Assembly: GCA_937906285.1 (NCBI GenBank)
Contig: CALCWL010000077.1
Location: 1 to 64,000 of the forward strand
Source: an uncultured Rhodanobacter sp.
GTDB taxonomy: Bacteria > Pseudomonadota > Gammaproteobacteria > Xanthomonadales > Rhodanobacteraceae
Direction: 5' to 3'
DNA: 64,000 bases
Shown one piece after another: positions 52,699 through 60,924 of this stretch. Each line of letters opens with the position of its first letter. Positions within the stretch are counted from its first letter, which is position 1. The notes beneath the pieces are model-generated. The model was not told the DNA's origin, ran no database searches, and worked only from the letters and a program-made list of their open reading frames with translations. The position numbers and the translations under genes are program-made.

Positions 52699-53432
52699 GC
52701 TTTTGTTCTCCAGCACCGGTCTTGCCACGCGCACATCCGGCACTCGAAGTGGGTCGGGTCATTGAAGGCACGAGGCAGGAGATCTCCCGCCTCGGTGGCC
52801 GTGATGACCTTCACCGCCCGATCCGACATGCGCTGGGCCAGGGCTGCATCAAAGGGAACGGCCTCGGTGTAGATCTCCATCGTGTCGGCGTTGAGGGCCG
52901 TGAAGATCGCCGGGTGCTCGTGCAGTTCGAGATAGGCTTGGTAGATCGCCACTTGCGCGGCGTAGATGGGCTTGGAGATGGCCAGCCCCTTTTTTTCCAG
53001 ATCGCTCCAGGACTTGTTGCCCAGACATTTGCATTCCCAGAGCGCGGGATAGGCGAAGCCCTCGGGGCCCGCGACGATGACGCCGTCGACGTGGCCTTGC
53101 AGGCGACCGTCGGCCACCGAGAAGCCGAACTGCTCACCGTCTGACTTGCGGGTGCGCAGGTCGAAACCCGCGTCCCGCAGCCACGCAACCATGCAGTCTT
53201 CCATGACGTGGCCACGTTCGAAGATGCGCAACATCCGCCCCGGGGTGTCGCGCCCGTGGTCGATGGGAGCCTTGGCGTACTCGAACTGCAGCGCGCGCTC
53301 GCAGGCCACGCCCAGACGCGAGGCACCAAGGTACTGGCGCTCGGACTGGCGGGCGCGGGCCTGCTGTATCCCGGCGTCCACCAGGGCGGTGACCTGGCCC
53401 GAGATGCTCGATGAGGAGTTGAAGTCGATCAT
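52695..53432 (-). CDS. phage PD-(D/E)XK exonuclease
   Basis: A 245-residue protein from ATG 53432. QGHVDGVIVAGPEGFAYPAL, then WECKCLG gives D...E-x-K of the nuclease core, followed by YAAQVAIYQAYLEL, as in RecB/Cas4-like enzymes. C-terminal cysteines (HFECRMCAWQDRCW) with an earlier Cys may bind an Fe-S cluster, Cas4-like. Partner of the RecA-fold ATPase in recombination. Confidence 0.8.
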   Translation of the reverse strand: MIDFNSSSSISGQVTALVDAGIQQARARQSERQYLGASRLGVACERALQFEYAKAPIDHGRDTPGRMLRIFERGHVMEDCMVAWLRDAGFDLRTRKSDGEQFGFSVADGRLQGHVDGVIVAGPEGFAYPALWECKCLGNKSWSDLEKKGLAISKPIYAAQVAIYQAYLELHEHPAIFTALNADTMEIYTEAVPFDAALAQRMSDRAVKVITATEAGDLLPRAFNDPTHFECRMCAWQDRCWRTKA

Positions 53433-53929
53433 GGCTTCTTCCCCCTCGGTTCTTCCCAAGGCAGGTCGTCCTCCAGATCCGCGAACGGATTGGCGGCGTC
53501 GGGTGCCAACGGATCGGGTGCAGGCGTCATGCGTCGCACCGGTGGGTACTTGGTGGCCTCGTGGTGCGCGACCATCGCGTCCGACCAGCAGGTGACGATG
53601 GCATCGATCACCCGCAGCGCTTCCGCTTCGGAGTAGTCGCCCAGCGGCTTAGTGAAGCCGATCTCGCCCGCTGCCTCGCCGAAAGCCTTGAGGCACTGGC
53701 GCATCGCGGCCAGCTCGACATCAGACGGATCGATCATGGCGACCCCCTTGATATCGGTGCGACCTTCCTTGACTCGCAGCCAATTGCCGTACAGCGCATG
53801 AAACGCGTTCTGACAGCGTTGCGAGCAGAACACCCAGTCGATGGGGTAGCGCCGGGGATTGCCGACACCGTGTCGGTTGTCGGTGTGGCCGAATCCCCGG
53901 GCCTGTCGTTTGCAGACCCAGCATTTCAT
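53429..53929 (-). CDS. DUF6511-like zinc-finger protein
   Basis: A 166-residue protein; CWVCKRQARGFGH, then PIDWVFCSQRCQNAFH forms a CxxC...CxxxC knuckle. A helical middle and an acidic, Pro-rich tail follow. Lies in the recombination module; role unknown. Family name from memory. Confidence 0.65.
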   Translation of the reverse strand: MKCWVCKRQARGFGHTDNRHGVGNPRRYPIDWVFCSQRCQNAFHALYGNWLRVKEGRTDIKGVAMIDPSDVELAAMRQCLKAFGEAAGEIGFTKPLGDYSEAEALRVIDAIVTCWSDAMVAHHEATKYPPVRRMTPAPDPLAPDAANPFADLEDDLPWEEPRGKKP

Positions 53930-53936
53930 CGCCCCC

Positions 53937-54560
53937 TCACTGCGCCCACGACGGTTTGCCCGTCACGGGTGCGCGTTGCGGAGCGGGTGCCTGGTACGCG
54001 GGCGCTGCCTGCGCCGGAGCGCCGGACGTGCCGCCGCCCGACGCCTTGGGCGGCACGCCCATCAACTTGGCGTAGTCGGGGTGATCCGGTTCGACCGCCA
54101 CCTTCACCACGTTGCGGTCTTGGCCCTTGCCGTCCTTCTCGATATCGACGCGGGCGAGGAACTCCAGGCCGTCCAGTTCGTGGAAGCCCTGGATGCGGCG
54201 CGCGGCGGCGGCCTGCGGGCCGTTGTCCTGCGGGTGGACGTTGCGGGCGCTGTTCAGCGCGGCGCGAATGAAGCTGCGCCCCATCTGGCCCCAGGTCGGG
54301 CCCTTCTTGGAGTGCAGGCCGATGTTCGACCACATCTTGCGTTTGGCATGGTCGCCAGCGGTGACCACGAATTCGGCGGCCAGATAGATGGAACCGGTCT
54401 CGAAGGACTCGGTGGCGTAGCCGCCGCCCCAGCCTTGCGCGGGATCGTCGTAGCCACCGGGCTTGATGGTCATGCGCACCGCGACAGTGGTGCCCTTGGG
54501 GATCAGATCGAAGCCGGATTGCTGGGCGTCGGCGTCGTTGAAGTCATTCCATGCGGTCAT
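53937..54560 (-). CDS. SSB-like phage protein of the recombination module
   Basis: A 207-residue protein from ATG 54560 (MTAWNDFNDADAQQSGFDLI). A beta-rich body (TTVAVRMTIKPGGYDDPAQG, then IYLAAEFVVTAGDHAKRKMW) and a flexible Ala/Pro/Gln tail recall ssDNA-binding or DUF669-type proteins. Just downstream of the RecA-fold ATPase gene, as often seen. Tentative. Confidence 0.55.
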   Translation of the reverse strand: MTAWNDFNDADAQQSGFDLIPKGTTVAVRMTIKPGGYDDPAQGWGGGYATESFETGSIYLAAEFVVTAGDHAKRKMWSNIGLHSKKGPTWGQMGRSFIRAALNSARNVHPQDNGPQAAAARRIQGFHELDGLEFLARVDIEKDGKGQDRNVVKVAVEPDHPDYAKLMGVPPKASGGGTSGAPAQAAPAYQAPAPQRAPVTGKPSWAQ

Positions 54561-54565
54561 TGCGA

Positions 54566-55411
54566 TTACTCCTGGGATTCGATGTGTGTGGGGGTGGCGG
54601 CGCTGGCAGGCGCGGCGGATGCGCCCGCGCACTTGGCGATCAGCGCGCCGAGATGCGGCGGCTCCAGCAGGTCGAGGCGACCGCTGCGGTCTTTGGCCGG
54701 AAAGCCGTAGGGATTGACGGTGTGCGTGACGAAGGCGCGGTAGGCGCTGCCGTCCTCGGCCTTGATCTCGGCCAGCGTCACGACCTCGTCGACGATGCCG
54801 GGCAGCTCCAGGCTGGTCTTGCTACCTTCGATCTGCGGCACGAACACCTTGCGGTTGTAGTCATCGAGGCGTTCGTCGAGGATGGCCACGAACACCACGT
54901 TCTTGCCGCGTGCGTGCTGCAGGTGGGTCAAGGCACTCACCATTTCCTGGCCCAGCAGGCCGTAGGCACCGCGCAGGTCAGGCTTGCCGGAGCGGTCGCT
55001 GGTTGCACCGGGCTGTGTCTTGCACCACGCGAAGCACTGGCGAGACAACTGCGTGATCGAGTCGAGGAAGAAGGTCTGGTAGCGGTCGAGCTGCGTCGCG
55101 TCGCCGAACTTCTCGATGACGTGGTCGTAGTGCGCCTGCGAGAAGGCTGACTCCGGCGGCAGCGACTTGTCCGGGCCCGCGAGGAACACGAAGAAGTCGC
55201 GGCTCTCGGGCCACGATGCCGGTCGGATGGTGTCGCCCGGCCAGTCGGCCACTGCCAAGTCCCCGGCCTCGATGTCGAGGAAAAGCGTGGTGGCAGGATC
55301 GAGGTCTTTGAGCCGGGTGGTCTTGCCGATGCCGGACTTGCCGAGCATCAGCAGCTTGACGCCCTTGCGCTCGGCCATGCGCTGCTTCGCGGAGATGATG
55401 GGGAGGCTCAT
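54566..55411 (-). CDS. RecA-fold ATPase, Sak4-like recombination protein
   Basis: A 281-residue protein from ATG 55411 (MSLPIISAKQRMAERKGVKL). Walker A LGKSGIGKTT, a Walker B-like strand (TTLFLDIEAGDL; FFLDSITQLS) and a downstream VVFVAILDE strand. Such ATP-binding proteins act as phage single-strand annealing or strand-exchange factors with an SSB. The ATG overlaps the BRO gene stop. Confidence 0.75.
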   Translation of the reverse strand: MSLPIISAKQRMAERKGVKLLMLGKSGIGKTTRLKDLDPATTLFLDIEAGDLAVADWPGDTIRPASWPESRDFFVFLAGPDKSLPPESAFSQAHYDHVIEKFGDATQLDRYQTFFLDSITQLSRQCFAWCKTQPGATSDRSGKPDLRGAYGLLGQEMVSALTHLQHARGKNVVFVAILDERLDDYNRKVFVPQIEGSKTSLELPGIVDEVVTLAEIKAEDGSAYRAFVTHTVNPYGFPAKDRSGRLDLLEPPHLGALIAKCAGASAAPASAATPTHIESQE

Positions 55412-56169
55412 CACGCGGCCTCCTTCAACTGCTCGGCGACGGCGGGATTCCAGAGAATCTGGTAGCCACTGTGGCCGTTGCGCGAGTACGGCATAGCCTC
55501 GGCCCACGCCTCACCGGCCTCGGTCAGCTCCCATTCGTCGCGCTCGTTGCGGAACTGAAAGCCGCCTGCCGCCAGCATCTGGTTCGTGGCCTTCGCCGAG
55601 CGGTTGAGCAGTTTGCCGAGCTGCGTGGCGTTCAGGGCGCAGATCGGTTCGTTGGCCGATGGCAGCGCGCGGCGCAGCACCTCGGTGGTGATGCCCGTGT
55701 TCTCCTGAATGCAGGTCAGCGTCGCCGCCGCCGCGATGCCCGGTTTCACGCCCGGCACCTTCGCCACGGCCTCACCGATCAGCAGGATCGCGGAAACCCG
55801 GTCGTGGGTCGGCGCGGGCAAGGTCGCCAGTGCGCCGGGCACGGTGTAGCCGCCGGTCTTGCGGATCGCGGGCAGCACCTCGCTGGTCACCCAGCGCTTG
55901 AAACGCTTGGCTGCGTCCTTGGTACTGCCGAGGATCAGGGCGTAGAGGCCCGATTCGTTGACGTGGTTCTGGCGCTGACGGCCACCCGCCGTAAGGGTCT
56001 CCAGTTTCTGGAGATCCTCGGCATCGACGTGCGTCTTGATCGCCTGAGACGGATTGCCCATTTCCAGGGCATCGCAGACATCGGTGGCGTTGAACCACGG
56101 CTGCCCCTGATCATCGACCTGGACGCGCACGGCGTGCGCTTCGAACTGGAAGGGAATGATCGCGCTCAT
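55411..56169 (-). CDS. BRO-family antirepressor-like protein
   Basis: A 252-residue protein from ATG 56169. A BRO-N domain (FNATDVCDALEMGNPSQAIK, then GLYALILGSTKDAAKRFKRW, VLPAIRKTGGY) and a C-terminal helical domain (NATQLGKLLNRSAKATNQML). It probably controls the prophage switch or early genes. Confidence 0.9.
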   Translation of the reverse strand: MSAIIPFQFEAHAVRVQVDDQGQPWFNATDVCDALEMGNPSQAIKTHVDAEDLQKLETLTAGGRQRQNHVNESGLYALILGSTKDAAKRFKRWVTSEVLPAIRKTGGYTVPGALATLPAPTHDRVSAILLIGEAVAKVPGVKPGIAAAATLTCIQENTGITTEVLRRALPSANEPICALNATQLGKLLNRSAKATNQMLAAGGFQFRNERDEWELTEAGEAWAEAMPYSRNGHSGYQILWNPAVAEQLKEAA

Positions 56170-56171
56170 GA

Positions 56172-56453
56172 TCAGCCCTCCCACGACACGTCGGCGATGC
56201 GGTCCGCCCCACGCGCGGCGCGCTTGCGCACCTCCGTGTGGAGTTCTTCCAGCGCGGTACGGCGGCGGCCGAGCGCCAGCGATTCCGCGTTGGCCGTCTG
56301 GATGGCGAAGGCCAGTTCGTCGACCGTGGCGGCATCGAGCGGGACGACGACGTCCTGGCCGTCCGCGCGGCGATACCGGATTTCGTCGGGAAGGTGTTCG
56401 CCGTAGATGGACGGCAGCTGTTGACGCAGCGAAGCGATGAGGTTGGTGCTCAT
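56172..56453 (-). CDS. small phage protein (93 aa)
   Basis: MSTNLIASLRQQLPSIYGEH, then VDELAFAIQTANAESLALGR; helical. ATG 56453 has GGAG at 8 bases; ATG 56459 overlaps the previous stop (TAATG). Family unknown. Confidence 0.65.
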   Translation of the reverse strand: MSTNLIASLRQQLPSIYGEHLPDEIRYRRADGQDVVVPLDAATVDELAFAIQTANAESLALGRRRTALEELHTEVRKRAARGADRIADVSWEG

Positions 56454-56458
56454 GGTCA

Positions 56459-56935
56459 TTACTCCGAATCGATGGAAAGGGTGAAAGACGGCTTGCCGGA
56501 ATCCACAGTGCGAGCGGCGGCGAACTGCTGCTGCAAGGCAGGCGGCCAGTTCGTGAAGCGGGATTCGGAGACGGACAACTTGATGTCGAGGTAACCCTCG
56601 ACCTTCTCGCCTGAGGCGACGATGCGTTCGGCGATTTCAGCCAGTTGCTTCTGATCCCAGCTGACCTTCTTGGGCAGCTCGAACTTCAGGTGCAACGGGC
56701 CATCGCTGATGTGGGCGGTGCCGAAGTCCCGGCCGGATTCACGCAGCGCGGTACGGGCCTGCTCGCCGTAGCACTGATCCAGCGCCGCATCGAACTTGGC
56801 GCGGGCCTTCTTCAGCCAGTCGATGGCGGCATCGAGGTTTTGGTCGATCTCGTGTTTCTGCGCGGGCGGCAATGCGGCTAGCTGGCTGACGGACATCTCT
56901 GCGATGTCAGCGGGGAAGATGGTGAGGTCGTTCAT
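56459..56935 (-). CDS. phage protein of unknown function (158 aa)
   Basis: From ATG 56935 (MNDLTIFPADIAEMSVSQLA). Helical and charged (DQNLDAAIDWLKKARAKFDA), with a beta-rich C-terminus (SESRFTNWPPALQQQF). Likely early phage gene; longer frame upstream is not supported by a start signal. Confidence 0.65.
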   Translation of the reverse strand: MNDLTIFPADIAEMSVSQLAALPPAQKHEIDQNLDAAIDWLKKARAKFDAALDQCYGEQARTALRESGRDFGTAHISDGPLHLKFELPKKVSWDQKQLAEIAERIVASGEKVEGYLDIKLSVSESRFTNWPPALQQQFAAARTVDSGKPSFTLSIDSE

Positions 56936-56946
56936 GGCATCGCTCC

Positions 56947-57210
56947 TCAGCCCACCGCGCGCTCGGACGTCGAGTCGTGCAGCGCCTCGCGCTCGAACTG
57001 GATGACCGCGTCCACGGGGTAGCCGACGCGCTTGGACAGCTTCAGGTAGCGCGGGCCGCGACCTTCGCTGCGCCAGCGCTGCAAAGTCTTGGGGCTGACG
57101 CCCCACCGCTGGGCCAGTTCGTTTTCGTTGAGCACCCGGCGATCACCGGGTGACATGGTGTTGATCGCCTGCTGGGGCGACCGGGGAATGCTGCTGGTTG
57201 GTGTCTGCAT
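56947..57210 (-). CDS. HTH regulator at the head of the early transcript
   Basis: An 87-residue protein from ATG 57210 (MQTPTSSIPRSPQQAINTMS). HTH: ENELAQRWGVSPKTLQRWRS, then the wing GPRYLKLSKRVGYPVDAVIQ. First gene of the leftward early transcript, right beside the repeat-rich region at 57253-57315, so it probably regulates that promoter. Confidence 0.75.
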   Translation of the reverse strand: MQTPTSSIPRSPQQAINTMSPGDRRVLNENELAQRWGVSPKTLQRWRSEGRGPRYLKLSKRVGYPVDAVIQFEREALHDSTSERAVG

Positions 57211-57252
57211 GGAATGCTCCTGTGACGTTGTTGGGGAACAGGTGTCATTCCA

Positions 57253-57315
57253 AACTTCGGGTGGCGAACCTTTAAGGGACGCAATGGCGAACCACGCGGA
57301 AACTTCGGGTTCGCC
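57253..57315. promoter_or_regulatory. repeat-rich operator/promoter region
   Basis: AACTTCGGGT occurs at 57253 and 57301 (48 apart); GGCGAACC at 57263 and 57286, and inverted (GGTTCGCC) at 57308. The dyads lie just upstream of the HTH gene and suggest a repressor-binding region. Confidence 0.65.
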
Positions 57316-57341
57316 AATCCGCCAGCTCCCGCCCAAAAGCA

Positions 57342-57366
57342 GACGGCGAGCACATGGCTCGCCGTC
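57342..57366 (-). terminator. intrinsic terminator after the recombinase operon
   Basis: A perfect 10-bp stem (GACGGCGAGC / GCTCGCCGTC, loop ACATG), followed on the minus strand by TGCTTTTGGG. It lies after the stop at 57395. Confidence 0.75.
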
Positions 57367-57394
57367 GTCATTGGGGAAGTAGGGGATGAAAGGA

Positions 57395-57859
57395 TCAGGC
57401 GCCGGGGAAGCCGAGCAGCCGACGCTGCTCGCCCCAGTCGCGCGGCAGCAGGTCTTCGCGGCCACGCAACGTGTGCAGGTTCAGCTGCCGGGGCTGGCGA
57501 CCTTCGAAAATTGCCTCGACGATGTCCGGGGCCAGCATGGTCATGCGCAGCACCTCGGCCGCCCAGCCCGGCTCCAGTTTCAGCGCACGTGCCAGATCCG
57601 AGGTTGTCGGATGGGTGCCGTCGTCGATCAGCCGCTTCCAGTAGAACGCCTTGCCGAGCGTCTTGATCATCGGCACGTCGAAGCCGCCCGTCGCAGCGGC
57701 GGCGTCGGGCGTGGGCGGAATCAGCAACTTGCGGTTCTGGCGGCGCTTGATGGTCAGCGGCACCAGCGTGACGCGCTGCCCATCGCTGACATAGCTGCGG
57801 GCATCGACTCCGACCTCAATGTGGACTGTGCGTTTGCGCGGGTTCACCGAGGTGGTCAT
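57395..57859 (-). CDS. ParB/HTH-like protein coupled to the recombinase
   Basis: A 154-residue protein. Basic N-terminus, then TTSDLARALKLEPGWAAEVL, an HTH reminiscent of ParB/KorB. Often found beside phage serine recombinases; could assist recombination or act as directionality factor. Overlaps the recombinase gene by 4 bases. Confidence 0.65.
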   Translation of the reverse strand: MTTSVNPRKRTVHIEVGVDARSYVSDGQRVTLVPLTIKRRQNRKLLIPPTPDAAAATGGFDVPMIKTLGKAFYWKRLIDDGTHPTTSDLARALKLEPGWAAEVLRMTMLAPDIVEAIFEGRQPRQLNLHTLRGREDLLPRDWGEQRRLLGFPGA

Positions 57860-59280
57860 GCCAGTGCCTCCTCAGGGTTCTCACGGGCTTCCTCGACCAG
57901 CGGATGCGCGCTGATGTCGGCACGGAATCCGATCCAACCGTCCTCGCGCCAGACGATATCCAGTCCATGCCCGTGCAACTGCACCCGCTCGATCAGCAGT
58001 CGTGTGATGCGTTGCTGTTCGGTGGGGAATAACTGCGCCCACACGTCGCCGATGCGCTGCATCGCCACCACCACCTGCGCTTCGTCGAGCGTGCTACCTG
58101 CGGGGTGCTGCTGGCAGGCTCGCCAGACCGCGATCAGCATCTGGGGAGCCGAGAGTGCCGCGTGGATTTGCGCCAGCACCGCGTTCTCGATTTCGGCGGC
58201 GGGCAGATGTCCCACGTCCGGTGTACCGGACGACAGGCTCGCGCCCGCGTTTCGCCGCTTGTGCAGGTACGGGACGTAGTAGCGGTACTGCCGTCCGTTC
58301 TTCTTCTTGACGAAGGAGTGCAGCATGCGTTGCCCGTCAGGCGCGAACAGCAGACCCGCCAGCAGTGCCGGATGCTTGGCTGCGTGCTCGCGCGGCGCTT
58401 GCTTGCGTCGTTCGATGAAGGCATATACAGCGTCCCATAGGGCCGGGGGGACGATGGCCTCGTGCTGACCCGGATACCACTGCTCGTTGTGAGAAATTTC
58501 GCCGAGGTAGATACGGTTGCGCAGCATCGTGAAGAGGTACTGCTGGTCGATGGTGCGGCCCGAGCGTTCGCGCCCGGTCTGCGTCACCCACGTCTTGGTG
58601 GTGTGGCCTTCGATGACCAGTTCGCGCACGAGCCGCGCCGCCGAGCCATGCTCGCCGTAGCGCCTGAATATGTCGCGCACCAATGCCGCCTCGCGTTCGT
58701 TGACGACGAGCTTGCGCTCGACCACGTCATAGCCCAGGGGCGGCACGCCGCCCATCCACATGCCCTTGGCCTTGCTGGCGGCGATCTTGTCGCGGATGCG
58801 CTCGCCGGTGACTTCGCGCTCGAACTGTGCGAAGGACAGCAGGATGTTGAGCGTCAGCCGTCCCATTGAGGTCGTGGTGTTGAACTGCTGTGTGACCGAG
58901 ACGAAGGACACGCCGTTGCGGTCGAACACCTCCACCAGCTTGGCGAAATCTGGCAGGCTGCGTGTGAGGCGGTCGATCTTGTAGACGACCACGGTGTCGA
59001 TCTTCCCGGCTTCGATGTCGACCATCAGGCGGCGCAAGGCGGGACGATCCACGTTGCCGCCAGAGTAGCCGCCATCGTCGTAGCCGTCGCCGACGGCGAT
59101 CCAGCCTTCGTGCCGTTGGCTGGCGATGAAGGCGAGGCCTGCGTCGCGCTGGGCTTCGAGACTGTTGTATTCCTGATCCAGCCCTTCGTCGGTGGATTTG
59201 CGGGTGTAGACGGCGCAGCGCTTCTTCGGCGTGATGCTCTGGCTGCCCGGGGGCAGCGGATTGGCGCGCGGCGACCTCAT
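57856..59280 (-). CDS. large serine recombinase/integrase
   Basis: A 474-residue protein from ATG 59280. Resolvase domain with CAVYTRKSTDEG, whose Ser (about residue 29) is catalytic, then YDDGGYSGGNVDRPALRRLM, VYKIDRLTRS and FAQFEREVTGERIRDKIAAS. The recombinase domain follows (GYDVVERKLVVNEREAALVR), then a region without the usual Zn-ribbon cysteines. It would integrate and excise the prophage. Confidence 0.95.
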   Translation of the reverse strand: MRSPRANPLPPGSQSITPKKRCAVYTRKSTDEGLDQEYNSLEAQRDAGLAFIASQRHEGWIAVGDGYDDGGYSGGNVDRPALRRLMVDIEAGKIDTVVVYKIDRLTRSLPDFAKLVEVFDRNGVSFVSVTQQFNTTTSMGRLTLNILLSFAQFEREVTGERIRDKIAASKAKGMWMGGVPPLGYDVVERKLVVNEREAALVRDIFRRYGEHGSAARLVRELVIEGHTTKTWVTQTGRERSGRTIDQQYLFTMLRNRIYLGEISHNEQWYPGQHEAIVPPALWDAVYAFIERRKQAPREHAAKHPALLAGLLFAPDGQRMLHSFVKKKNGRQYRYYVPYLHKRRNAGASLSSGTPDVGHLPAAEIENAVLAQIHAALSAPQMLIAVWRACQQHPAGSTLDEAQVVVAMQRIGDVWAQLFPTEQQRITRLLIERVQLHGHGLDIVWREDGWIGFRADISAHPLVEEARENPEEALA

Positions 59281-59747
59281 GCCATCACCTTCTTCGATGC
59301 CGGCGACTTGAGGCCGAAGAACACGGGACCCGACCAGTGGCTGCCCGTGATGTGGCCCGCAATCGCGGACAGGCTCTTGAAGCGTTGCCCTTGGTATTCG
59401 AAATCGTTCGAGCCGCGCACCAGCACGCGATGCTCGACGTCGTCGTAGATGCGCGTGAGGATGGTGCCGGGCAGCAGGCGCTGGCTGTCGCTGCGCAGTT
59501 GCTTGGGCAGGATTCCGGTTTCGCCGACTTCCTCGAGCTTCTTGCGCAGCGAAGGTCTCAGGCCACCGAAGGCACGTTCCTGAATCCGGTAGGCCAGTCG
59601 GCTCTCCAGCCAAGTGCGATGGTGATGGCCGGGGCGCTCATCAAAGTGGTCATCCCAGAGGGCCCAGAGGTCGTCCATCGAAAGATGGGGAAGCGCCGCG
59701 ACACGTGCGGCGACCGAGGTGGTGGATGGTTGTGCGTGTGCCGTCAT
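59277..59747 (-). CDS. DUF2924 protein
   Basis: A 156-residue protein from ATG 59747. LSMDDLWALWDDHFDERPGH, then RLAYRIQERAFGGL and GTILTRIYDDVEHRVLVRGS are hallmark DUF2924 stretches. It is usually located next to phage serine recombinases; function unknown. Overlaps the recombinase start by ATGA. Confidence 0.85.
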   Translation of the reverse strand: MTAHAQPSTTSVAARVAALPHLSMDDLWALWDDHFDERPGHHHRTWLESRLAYRIQERAFGGLRPSLRKKLEEVGETGILPKQLRSDSQRLLPGTILTRIYDDVEHRVLVRGSNDFEYQGQRFKSLSAIAGHITGSHWSGPVFFGLKSPASKKVMA

Positions 59748-59959
59748 GGGCGAACTCCGTTGTTGTGATCGGGGTTCGCATTCACGCGCTGTTGGCCGGG
59801 GAAGCCAAGGCGAACGCACTCGCTGGTTTCGATGGTGTCGCGCGACGGACGCGCGCGCAGGCGCAGGAGTGCAGCGGCCAGCAGGTCGGCGATTTCCTGC
59901 TGCGCGTGCCGGGGGCAGTCAGACGGCGGGGAAATGGAGATGGGTTCGATTTTTGTCAT
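59744..59959 (-). CDS. small gene at the prophage right end
   Basis: A 71-residue protein, MTKIEPISISPPSDCPRHAQ, then EIADLLAAALLRLRARPSRD. Similar short genes often precede DUF2924. No strong SD. Its start is the last feature of the prophage; 89 bases without a gene follow. Confidence 0.65.
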   Translation of the reverse strand: MTKIEPISISPPSDCPRHAQQEIADLLAAALLRLRARPSRDTIETSECVRLGFPGQQRVNANPDHNNGVRP

Positions 59960-60048
59960 GGCAGGCGTTTCGATGGAAAACGCTGCTCATGCTAAAAACC
60001 GAGGGCACTTCGCGTAACGTGATTTAGCGGGAGTGCGCGGGGTTGGTG

Positions 60049-60900
60049 TTATGCCTGTTTGGCCCGATACCAAGCCGCGCGCTGGCCGCCCACATCACGA
60101 TATCGAAGCTCGAACAGGCGCGATTCGTGTACGACCTGCCGCCAACTGCTGCAACCGTACTTGACGGGCAGGTGTTCGGGGTGCCGCTCTGCGATCCAGC
60201 GTCCTGCCGATGCAACCGGTGCCCAGCCATCGACGGCCAGTTCAGCGGCGGCATCCCGCAGCGCGCGCACGATCCCTGCGGCAGGCCAATCCACCGAACC
60301 GTCCAGCGCGATGCCGTGGATCACCAGATCGTGGAACGCATCGGACTGGGCGAATTCCGCCGCCAGCCGTCGGACCTGATCCATGTGCTCGGCCCAGCCC
60401 CGCAGTTGTTCGAAGTGCTGATCGATGCGACTGTAGGCGGCCTTCAGGGTGTCGTGTGCGCCACGGCATCCGTCCAGGCTCCAAAGGTCATGCTGGTCGA
60501 TGAAATGATGCACCAGGTTGTTCCGCACCAGCACCAGTTCCTTCAGGTCATTTTGCGTCCTGTCGTAGTCCTCGACCGACATGCGCAGGCTCATCTTTAC
60601 CTTGAACGAGATGATGTCGTCGCGTGCATCGGGCGCGGAAGCATCCTCCCTCTCGTCGGTAGTGACATACGAACCGAGAAGTGTGCCGACCAAGGTGCCC
60701 AGCGTTTTGCTGGCGGCATCCGCGATGCGCTGCTCCTGATTCGACTCCAACGGTGATCCAGAGGCCGAGATTTCGTGGTGGGCCACGATGGCTTTCATCA
60801 ACTTCTCGTACTGCTGCAGGCGCAAGACGCAGCGACCCAGTAATCGCTGAACCTCACGCTGAAGCGTCTGTAGTGTGTCGTCGACAGGCAGTGTCGTCAT
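60049..60900 (-). CDS. OST-HTH (LOTUS)-domain protein
   Basis: A 283-residue protein from ATG 60900 (a GTG at 60921 is possible). The N-terminal ~170 residues are helical (LGRCVLRLQQYEKLMKAIVA; ELVLVRNNLVHHFIDQHDLW). The C-terminus (ELAVDGWAPVASAGRWIAER, then CSSWRQVVHESRLFELR) is an OST-HTH/LOTUS domain, which binds RNA, including G-quadruplex RNA. Just outside the prophage and close to a DUF262 gene; RNA-directed defence is a guess. Confidence 0.75.
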   Translation of the reverse strand: MTTLPVDDTLQTLQREVQRLLGRCVLRLQQYEKLMKAIVAHHEISASGSPLESNQEQRIADAASKTLGTLVGTLLGSYVTTDEREDASAPDARDDIISFKVKMSLRMSVEDYDRTQNDLKELVLVRNNLVHHFIDQHDLWSLDGCRGAHDTLKAAYSRIDQHFEQLRGWAEHMDQVRRLAAEFAQSDAFHDLVIHGIALDGSVDWPAAGIVRALRDAAAELAVDGWAPVASAGRWIAERHPEHLPVKYGCSSWRQVVHESRLFELRYRDVGGQRAAWYRAKQA

Positions 60901-60924
60901 GTATGTATCGGCCGCGATCACGGA

